From positions 1-11,419 of the forward strand of contig JBFGWM010000072.1 in assembly GCA_041588495.1 (NCBI GenBank): a DNA stretch of 11,419 nucleotides. Direction: 5' to 3'. The DNA is from JBFGWM01 sp041588495 (lineage in GTDB: Bacteria; Pseudomonadota; Gammaproteobacteria; Pseudomonadales; JBFGWM01). Positions 6,270 to 11,419 of the stretch are shown piece after piece. The notes below the pieces were generated by a model, which was given only the letters and a program-made list of their open reading frames with translations, was not told the origin of the DNA and did not search any database. Position 1 is the stretch's first letter. Each line of letters begins with the position of its first letter. Both the position numbers and the translations under genes were made by a program.

Positions 6270-7754
6270 ATGAAAGCGAGGGACAGGCGGGCGAATGACG
6301 GCAGCGGGCCGCGACAACTGGTGGCGGCGGTACTGCTCGCCTGCGCCATGACGGCGGCGGCCGCGCCGCCCCCCGACGATCCAGCCGTGGACCTCTACCA
6401 GGAATCCTGGACGCATCGTGCGCTCACCCTGCAGCGGCGCCTGGACCTGCAGGTTCCCCTGGCGCGCGCCACGGTGCTCGCCACCCACAACTCCTACCAC
6501 TCGGCGGTCTACCTGACGCCGCACAGCCAGATGGATCCCAACCAGTTTCTCTCGCTACGCGACCAGTTGCGCATGGACATGCGCCTGCTGGAACTCGACG
6601 TGCACTGGTTCGAAAGCGCCTTCTCGGTACCGCCCCAGCCCCGCCCGGTACTGTGTCACGCCCAGACCCGCGACGAGGCGGACCGTCCCCTGCGCGACGA
6701 GCGCAACCCCGTGCCCCGCGACACCCTGACCATCCATCTCGGTTGCAGCCCCTTCGACCGTCCGCTCGAGGAGGGCTTCGCGGAGATCGTCGACTGGCTG
6801 GATACCGAGGCTGCCGATGACGACCTGCTGTTCATCTACCTCGAGGACCATCTCGAGGGACACTACGATGCGGTCATCAGCCTCGTGGAAAAATATTTCG
6901 GCGACCGGGTGTTCCGTCCCGTCGACCTGGTGGCGGCGATGGGCGCCGATCCGCGCTTCTCGTCCGCCGTTCCCCATGACGGGGCGGGTTGCTTCGGCAT
7001 CCCCATGGATGTCAGCAGGGCCGAGATTCTCGCCATGGGCAAGCAGGTCATCCTGCATTCGAAGCCGTGCAAGGGCGAGGCCGAGGTGTTCGGCTGGCAT
7101 GCCTGGGTGTTCGCCGGCGTGGGTGATCGCGAGAATGGTTTTCCCGAGGACGGACCGGCGCGCTTCAGCGATTATCCCGGTTGTGGTGCGGAACACGGCT
7201 ATACCCGCGGTGATGCCATGTCCGGGTCCGACTACGAAAAGCACATGGTGCGATTCTACGAGGACCTGACCCATGTCGGGGCGGTCACCGGCAATACCAA
7301 GGGTCCGATCAGTCACGCGCAGATGGGCGAGATGATGAAATGCGAGGTGAACCTGCCGTCCCTGGACCAATTGATGCCCGCGGACGCCGAGCCCCATGGC
7401 GGCAGGCTGGCGGGCGCCGTGTGGAGCTGGGCGGTGGACGAGCCGAGCCTGGAGTCGGGCCCGCAGTGTGCGGCCCAGGGCGACGACGGACGTTTCCGCG
7501 GATTTTCCTGCGCCGGCGGTGGTGATGCCGGGCAGCAGCGATTCCCGGTGGCGTGTCGGACCGCGTCTGGGGGCTGGCGCGTGGACGGGTCGCGCAGGCT
7601 GCCCTGGCGCGCCGCGGGCAACGCCTGTGGCGGCGGCGCCTTCTTCGACGCGCCGTTCAGTGGTTATGACAACGAGATGTTGCGGGCGGCGCGGGCCGGC
7701 GTCAGCGGTCCGGTGTGGATCAACGAGCGGGTCGACCCCGGGTCGCTTCAGTAG
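6270..7754 (+). CDS. Secreted Ca2+-dependent PI-PLC-like phosphodiesterase with C-terminal Cys-containing extension
   Basis: The product resembles the Ca2+-dependent phosphoinositide phospholipase C group of the PI-PLC superfamily, which cleaves glycerophosphodiester bonds. Numbered from the ATG at 6270 (494 residues, with AGGTG just before it), it has a signal peptide at about 14-32 ending in TAAAA. H73-N74 in ATHNSYHS is the first catalytic His. E108 and D110 in LELDVHW are probable Ca2+ ligands, H130 in VLCHAQT is the second catalytic His, and E192 in YLEDH is another likely Ca2+ ligand. The barrel continues to about residue 380. Residues 384-453 form an add-on: WSWAVDEP, then Cys 400, 414, 429 and 453, with FPVACRT and GGWRV. 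It looks like a small disulfide module, perhaps for binding. An upstream ATG at 6117 is rejected. It is convergent with the YCF48-like gene, with a 7-bp overlap. The substrate is not proven to be phosphatidylinositol. Confidence 0.85.
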   Translation: MKARDRRANDGSGPRQLVAAVLLACAMTAAAAPPPDDPAVDLYQESWTHRALTLQRRLDLQVPLARATVLATHNSYHSAVYLTPHSQMDPNQFLSLRDQLRMDMRLLELDVHWFESAFSVPPQPRPVLCHAQTRDEADRPLRDERNPVPRDTLTIHLGCSPFDRPLEEGFAEIVDWLDTEAADDDLLFIYLEDHLEGHYDAVISLVEKYFGDRVFRPVDLVAAMGADPRFSSAVPHDGAGCFGIPMDVSRAEILAMGKQVILHSKPCKGEAEVFGWHAWVFAGVGDRENGFPEDGPARFSDYPGCGAEHGYTRGDAMSGSDYEKHMVRFYEDLTHVGAVTGNTKGPISHAQMGEMMKCEVNLPSLDQLMPADAEPHGGRLAGAVWSWAVDEPSLESGPQCAAQGDDGRFRGFSCAGGGDAGQQRFPVACRTASGGWRVDGSRRLPWRAAGNACGGGAFFDAPFSGYDNEMLRAARAGVSGPVWINERVDPGSLQ

Positions 7755-8800
7755 TCGAGCAGGACGGATCCGTTCTGACCCACCGCCAGCGCCTTCACGC
7801 CGTGGGTGATGACCGAGACCAGCGTGAACGGGTAGGGGTTGGGCACCGGCACGAAGCGGGTGATCCGGTTCTCGCTGCGCACCGCAGACCCGCCGACGCC
7901 CACCAGCAGCACTTCCCCGTTGTCCAGCAGGGTGCCGCCAAACAGCGACTGGCCGGTGCCGCTGTCGACGTGACGCCAACCCAGGTCCTCCAGTTCCCCG
8001 GGATCGGTGATGGTGACCGCCGCATACTCGTCCCAGGTCTCCGGGTCGCGGGTGTCGAGTTTCGTCACGTCCGGCGTCACGTACACGTTGCCGCGCAGGC
8101 CGAACAGCACGGCACCGGAATCGCCCAGGGGCAGTGCTCCGAAATAGCTGCCGACGTAGGGTGATTCAAGCATTTCCCAGGTTTCGCCGCGGTCGGTGGA
8201 ACGCACCAGCAGGCCGCGTTCGCCGACCAGCAGCAGGGTGTCGTCGTAGAGTCGCGTGATCTTGTTCACGTGGAACATGAAATCGAACACTTCGTTCTCG
8301 ACCAGGTCCCAGCTTTCCCCGCCGTCGCGGGTTTCCATGACCTGGCTGCGCTTGCCGACCGCGATGCCGTGCTCGGGATCGAGAAACAGGACGTCGAAGA
8401 AGGGCTGGCCCTCGGGGTCGAAATTCTGGATCTTCCACGTGCGCCCACCATCGGTGGTCTTGAGAATCGTCGCGTCGTAGCCGACTGCCCAGCCGGTCTC
8501 CGGGGTCGCGAAAGTGAGCCCCGTGAGCATGGCGCGCACCGGCACCTCGACCTGGGTCCACTTGGAGCCGTCCGCTGAATGCAGGATGTGGCCGCGCTCG
8601 CCCACCGCGACGAAGCCGCCGCTGCTCTCGGCGACACCGAGCAGGATCGACCGCGGCGCGAGGGGCATGATCTCCGCCGGCCGAGGCTCCAGGGTGGGGT
8701 CAGACGGCGCCTCGCTGGCGGACACCGGCAGCGCCACGCACAGCGCGGCGATCAGCGGCGCCCGGGCCAGGGTGCGGATCAGCGTGCGGACGACAGCCAT
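7748..8800 (-). CDS. YCF48-like (BNR/sortilin-type) beta-propeller protein, exported
   Basis: This 350-residue protein has an N-terminal signal peptide (hydrophobic stretch about 9-27, predicted cleavage after PVSAS) and repeated propeller blades. Four blades carry the Asp-box pattern S/T-x-D-x-G-x-T-W: SADGSKW (75-81), TTDGGRTW (115-122), TRDGGESW (157-164) and STDRGETW (201-208). Each is preceded by G-(E/Y/K)-R/D-x-x-I/L-L. More degenerate blades follow to the C-terminus. This is the YCF48/HCF136-type fold, best known as an assembly factor in photosystem II. In non-photosynthetic proteobacteria such proteins accompany DUF1329 and RND permease genes, where they probably aid assembly or act as an envelope accessory. 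The ATG at 8800 is 10 bp after the DUF1329 stop, and GAGGGG overlaps that stop, so translational coupling is likely. The 3' end overlaps the end of the PI-PLC-like gene by 7 bp. Confidence 0.88.
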   Translation of the reverse strand: MAVVRTLIRTLARAPLIAALCVALPVSASEAPSDPTLEPRPAEIMPLAPRSILLGVAESSGGFVAVGERGHILHSADGSKWTQVEVPVRAMLTGLTFATPETGWAVGYDATILKTTDGGRTWKIQNFDPEGQPFFDVLFLDPEHGIAVGKRSQVMETRDGGESWDLVENEVFDFMFHVNKITRLYDDTLLLVGERGLLVRSTDRGETWEMLESPYVGSYFGALPLGDSGAVLFGLRGNVYVTPDVTKLDTRDPETWDEYAAVTITDPGELEDLGWRHVDSGTGQSLFGGTLLDNGEVLLVGVGGSAVRSENRITRFVPVPNPYPFTLVSVITHGVKALAVGQNGSVLLDY

Positions 8801-8810
8801 CGGTTTCCCC

Positions 8811-10217
8811 TCAACGGAACAGGTTGCGACGCGTGAGCGTACGCTGGCTGAAGTGGTTCTTGCGGAATTCCACCTGCCAGTCCGGGACCTCTTCCTCCTG
8901 GGTCAGGCCGGTGACGAAATAGCGCCCGCTCTGCAGGTCGTACACGGCTTCCGGAATCCCGGTCACGGTGGGGATGAAGGGCAGGGTGATGAGGTGCGCC
9001 TCCTGCAGCTTCCACAACTTGTCCTGGTTGTCGTAGCAGTCCACGGCAGCGATGGACCAGCTGTCCTCGTCGACGTAGAAGGTCCTCTTCTTGATCAGGT
9101 GGGTCATGCCGTCCCGCAGGGTGGCTTCCACCACCCATACCCGGTGCAGCTCATAACGGACCAGGTCCCGGTTGACGTGTCCCGGGCGGATAATGTCCGC
9201 GTACTTCACCCGCGGGCCGTTGATCTTGTAGGCGTTGTAGGCGATGTAGAATTCCTTGCGTCCGACCAGTTTCCAGTCGTAGCGGTCGAGGGCGCCGTTG
9301 AACATGTCAGCCTGGTCGGCGAGGAGTTCGCCGTCGCTGGCCGGCAGGGTCACGTCGTATCCGGCCTTGGAGATCTTCTGCGGTCTGCCGATGCCGGGGT
9401 TGAAGATCCACACGTTGCGCCCGCCGTCGCTCTCGTCGATCTTCTCGATGACCAGTACCCGGCTGCCGGCCACCCGCGCCGGTTCCAGGGTTTCGCCCAT
9501 GTAGTAGAACAGCAGGTTGGCCTTGGAGTCCTGGGGTTCCTTCAGGTTCGCGTAGATGAACTTGATGTGCGAGGCGGACTTCGAAATCTGGTAGTTGCCG
9601 TCGGCCTGCACCACGGCCTCGTTGTTGATGCGGCTCAGGGTGGAACCGCGGAACTTGAGCTTGTGGTTCCAGATCACCTCCGCGCCTGACTTCGGGATCG
9701 GGAACGGGAACCCGAGCTTGGCGTCGATCAGGGTATCGGTGCCCTCGAGATAGGCGCGCGATGCGTTCTCCCTGGTGGCCTCGTAGATTTCCTTCGGATA
9801 AAACGCGGTACGTACCGACTGGTAGACGTTCATCTTGTAGTCGGGCCAGCGCTCGAACATGGCCTGGTGGCCCCTGGTCAGCTTGTCCGCGTACTGCTTG
9901 TAGTTGTCCTTGTTGATCGTGAACAGGAGCTTTTCGCCAGCCCGCCCGATCATCTCCTCGAGGGTCGCGGGACGGTCCTTGCGCAGCTTTTCGAGGTCCT
10001 TGGGCGTGATGATCTTGTCGGACTCGATGAAGTTGCTTTCCCCGGTCCACTCGGGGATGGTGCCGTCCGCGTTACCGGCCTTGATGGCGCCCACCGGCGT
10101 GAGGTCCTTGCCGAGGCGGGCGGCCTCCTCCGGGGGCACCTTGGCCAGTGCCGGTCCCGCGGTAAGCAGGACGAGGGACAGGGCCGTGGCCAGTGTTGCG
10201 GGCGCCTTCAGTGTCAT
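8811..10217 (-). CDS. DUF1329 family exported protein (outer-membrane lipoprotein-sorting-like)
   Basis: The product is 468 residues from the ATG at 10217. GGAGG lies 6 bases before that codon, and the protein then begins directly with a signal peptide (MTLKAPATLATALSLVLL, ending AGPALA before KV). An upstream ATG at 10250 in the same frame would add 11 residues and has no such site. After cleavage comes the family's characteristic block: EAARLGKDLTPVGAIKAGN then DGTIPEWTGE (about residues 31-60). Long beta-rich sequence with many aromatic and charged positions follows. DUF1329 proteins are related in fold to LolA/LolB-type carriers and recur beside DUF1302 outer-membrane proteins, YCF48-like propellers and RND permeases. 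A role in carrying a hydrophobic molecule through the periplasm is plausible but inferred. It is the first gene of a two-gene unit with the YCF48-like gene. A dyad at 10261-10283 may control it. Confidence 0.9.
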   Translation of the reverse strand: MTLKAPATLATALSLVLLTAGPALAKVPPEEAARLGKDLTPVGAIKAGNADGTIPEWTGESNFIESDKIITPKDLEKLRKDRPATLEEMIGRAGEKLLFTINKDNYKQYADKLTRGHQAMFERWPDYKMNVYQSVRTAFYPKEIYEATRENASRAYLEGTDTLIDAKLGFPFPIPKSGAEVIWNHKLKFRGSTLSRINNEAVVQADGNYQISKSASHIKFIYANLKEPQDSKANLLFYYMGETLEPARVAGSRVLVIEKIDESDGGRNVWIFNPGIGRPQKISKAGYDVTLPASDGELLADQADMFNGALDRYDWKLVGRKEFYIAYNAYKINGPRVKYADIIRPGHVNRDLVRYELHRVWVVEATLRDGMTHLIKKRTFYVDEDSWSIAAVDCYDNQDKLWKLQEAHLITLPFIPTVTGIPEAVYDLQSGRYFVTGLTQEEEVPDWQVEFRKNHFSQRTLTRRNLFR

Positions 10218-10222
10218 CGGGT

Positions 10223-10228
10223 TCCTCC
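10223..10228 (-). promoter_or_regulatory. Strong ribosome binding site that fixes the DUF1329 start
   Basis: On the minus strand GGAGGA precedes the ATG at 10217, with six bases between GGAGG and the start codon. It is the best Shine-Dalgarno match in the window. It argues for the shorter protein, starting at the signal peptide, over the longer open frame beginning at 10250. Confidence 0.75.
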
Positions 10229-10260
10229 GGTTGACCGGGACGTAAGCCACCCCGGGGTTG

Positions 10261-10283
10261 CGGTTACACGGTGCATGTGACCG
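10261..10283. promoter_or_regulatory. Interrupted dyad, candidate operator upstream of DUF1329
   Basis: On the + strand the arms CGGTTACA (10261-10268) and TGTGACCG (10276-10283) are inverted copies matching at 7 of 8 positions, separated by 7 bp. This 23-bp symmetric site lies in the 84-bp gap between the PilZ stop and the DUF1329 start, where the DUF1329 promoter should be. On the minus strand ACGGTC also recurs as a direct repeat just upstream. The size and symmetry suit a dimeric HTH repressor, but no regulator can be named. Confidence 0.4.
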
Positions 10284-10301
10284 TTTGACTCCGCGACCGT
10301 T

Positions 10302-10661
10302 CTAAAGTTGTTCAATCAGCGACTGCAGGATTTCCACGTACTTGGGGTCGATCTCGTCGATCTTGAATCCCGAGTAGAAGTGGTCACTGTTCTCGGCCTG
10401 GATGCTGCGCAGACAGACGGCGTCGAAACTGATCGTGTTGCGGCTGCCGATCTCGCTCGGCAACACCATGCTGAACTGGTAGCGCTTGTGAAGCTGCACC
10501 GGGGCGCTGCTGCGCAACTGGAGCCCGCCCAGGGAAACATCCATGAGGCGCCCGATGTTGTGACCGTCAGTGCGGTCGAACACCATCAGGAACTGCTCCG
10601 TGTGTTTCCGCGGATGATTGCGGCGGTGCTCGTCGTGGTCTCCGGGCTGATTGTCCGTCAT
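10302..10661 (-). CDS. PilZ domain protein, probable c-di-GMP receptor
   Basis: This is a 119-residue stand-alone PilZ protein, cytoplasmic and without an output domain. Both c-di-GMP contact motifs are intact: R14-x-x-x-R18 (RNHPR) and D41-x-S43-x-x-G46 (DVSLGG). The remainder fits the PilZ barrel: GGLQLRSSAPV, FSMVLPSEIG, ISFDAVCLRS and HFYSGFKIDEID, ending in an amphipathic helix YVEILQSLIEQL. With these motifs it should bind the second messenger and pass the signal to an unknown partner. The ATG at 10661 has GGGAGG immediately upstream, and an extended -10 promoter lies about 36 bp before it, so it begins its own transcript. It is 84 bp upstream of DUF1329 on the same strand, and read-through into that unit is possible. 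Confidence 0.92.
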   Translation of the reverse strand: MTDNQPGDHDEHRRNHPRKHTEQFLMVFDRTDGHNIGRLMDVSLGGLQLRSSAPVQLHKRYQFSMVLPSEIGSRNTISFDAVCLRSIQAENSDHFYSGFKIDEIDPKYVEILQSLIEQL

Positions 10662-10696
10662 CCTCCCGAGCCGCTCCTTTTTTCTGTTTGCATGAA

Positions 10697-10705
10697 ATTA
10701 TAACA
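10697..10705 (-). promoter_or_regulatory. Extended -10 promoter for the PilZ gene
   Basis: On the minus strand TGTTATAAT (10705-10697) is a perfect extended -10 element (TGn plus TATAAT). It sits in a small AT-rich island (about 10675-10705) inside otherwise GC-rich DNA. No good -35 is found at the usual distance, as expected for extended -10 promoters. Transcription would begin near 10690, giving a leader of about 29 nt that contains an A-rich run and the GGGAGG ribosome binding site. Confidence 0.6.
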
Positions 10706-10744
10706 GTACAGCACAGGGCCGCGTTTCTTCCAGCAGCGCACAGG

Positions 10745-11419
10745 TCAGGGGGTCGCGGTGTGGGTTGCCGCGCGGGCCGTCGCGGTGCCTGGGGCCGGCG
10801 CCGGTCGGTGGTCGATCCAGGCCTGCGTGTCCTCCCAGAACTGCCGGGCGGCGGCGCGCCACATCAGCAACTGGAACCCGTGCGGTTCACGCGGGTACTC
10901 GAGCAGGCGCACGTCGTCCGCGAGGTTCTCCAGGGCGCGTGCCAGCCGTACGCTTTCGCCGTAAATCACGTCACCGTTGCTGGTGCTGACGGCAATGCGC
11001 GGCAGCGGGCGGTCCGGGCGGGCGGCGGTCTCGAAAAAGCGCGCGGGGTCCATCAGCAGGTTGCGCTCCGACGCCTCGCGATATTCCGGGCCGAGATAGT
11101 TCCGCGCGAACCGGTGCATGATCCACAGGGCGAGGCGACCGAACCAGCCCTCATCCCGCAGGTGGGCGTAGCGCGCCGGGTCGCTGACCTGCAGGTAGCC
11201 GCACAGCACGTGCACCGTGCGCGGCACCAGTCCGCTGTCCCACACGCGCCGCAGCCAGGGTTCCGGGCGCCGGTACCCGCAGCCGATCAGCAGGGTGGAA
11301 ACCAGGTTGCCGCCGGCGGATTCCCCGGCCACGTGCAGGCGTTCGAGGTCGCCGCCATAATCGGCGGCATGTTCCGCCATCCAGCGCCACGCCAGGCTGA
11401 CGTCATGGGGCGCCGCCGG
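10745..11419 (-). CDS. Alpha/beta hydrolase fold-3 (HSL-type) esterase/lipase, N-terminus cut by right edge
   Basis: The frame is open to the right edge. The 13 codons before the ATG at 11380 continue family sequence (PHDVSLAWRW), so about 224 C-terminal residues are visible and that ATG is internal. The nucleophile elbow is GESAGGN. The catalytic Asp is in the STSNGDVIYGESV segment, at the family's G-D-x-x-x-x-E-S position. The catalytic His is in EPHGFQ. This is the hormone-sensitive-lipase group of serine esterases. The oxyanion HGGG motif would lie upstream of the window. The extreme C-terminus is Pro/Ala/Thr-rich (PAPAPGTATARAATHTATP), probably a disordered tail. Such enzymes cleave short- to medium-chain esters. 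It is upstream of the PilZ gene on the same strand, 83 bp away, but PilZ has its own promoter. Confidence 0.88.
   Translation of the reverse strand, partial: PAAPHDVSLAWRWMAEHAADYGGDLERLHVAGESAGGNLVSTLLIGCGYRRPEPWLRRVWDSGLVPRTVHVLCGYLQVSDPARYAHLRDEGWFGRLALWIMHRFARNYLGPEYREASERNLLMDPARFFETAARPDRPLPRIAVSTSNGDVIYGESVRLARALENLADDVRLLEYPREPHGFQLLMWRAAARQFWEDTQAWIDHRPAPAPGTATARAATHTATP

Noticed and set aside
6555..7979. 474-codon open frame on the minus strand opposite the PI-PLC-like gene
   Set aside because: It is antisense to a gene with a signal peptide and a full set of catalytic residues, runs into the YCF48-like gene in another frame, and has no recognisable protein features.
8514..9689. 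391-codon open frame on the + strand opposite YCF48-like and DUF1329 genes
   Set aside because: It spans the junction of two well-supported opposite-strand genes and shows only low-complexity Val/Asp/His/Gly-rich sequence.
1..11419. Search for CRISPR arrays, tRNA or rRNA genes, insertion sequences and attachment sites
   Set aside because: No regularly spaced repeats, transposase-like or integrase-like frames, terminal inverted repeats or structured RNA genes were seen on either strand.

Overview
The window looks like chromosomal DNA of a GC-rich Gram-negative proteobacterium, most likely a gammaproteobacterium. The reasons are high GC at third codon positions, Sec signal peptides on periplasmic or outer-membrane-type proteins, a RecX, a PilZ protein and an RND/MMPL permease of the kind that travels with YCF48 and DUF1329 genes. 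The genus cannot be named from what is visible. Coding density is very high. The largest gap is about 250 bp, between the divergent permease and phospholipase genes.

Layout. Bases 1-1157 (+ strand) hold the 3' end of an uncharacterised gene and a membrane-anchored Sel1-repeat gene. These run convergently into a minus-strand block covering 1168-6017. In transcription order that block is a large RND/MMPL permease, a small HigA-type antitoxin-like HTH protein with no toxin beside it, a secreted YceI-family protein, a phytanoyl-CoA-dioxygenase-family Fe(II)/2-oxoglutarate oxygenase, and RecX. Divergent from the permease, on the + strand at 6270-7754, is a secreted Ca2+-dependent PI-PLC-like phosphodiesterase with a Cys-containing C-terminal extension. 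Its 3' end overlaps by 7 bp the 3' end of the next minus-strand unit, DUF1329 followed by a YCF48-like propeller. Further right on the minus strand are a PilZ c-di-GMP receptor with a good extended -10 promoter and, cut by the right edge, a hormone-sensitive-lipase-type alpha/beta hydrolase.

How the genes may work together. DUF1329, the YCF48-like propeller and the RND permease are known to co-occur in proteobacteria and are thought to form an envelope transport or lipid-handling unit. Here the trio is split by the phospholipase gene. Several neighbours could act on lipids: PI-PLC-like, YceI, PhyH-like oxygenase and HSL-type esterase. This suggests, as inference only, a locus for processing or moving a hydrophobic compound across the envelope. 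The DUF1302 outer-membrane partner often found with this trio is not in the window.

Regulation visible in the sequence: a divergent promoter region at 6018-6269, an interrupted dyad upstream of DUF1329, three closely spaced hairpins upstream of yceI, and two gene junctions where the stop codon is embedded in the next gene's Shine-Dalgarno sequence.
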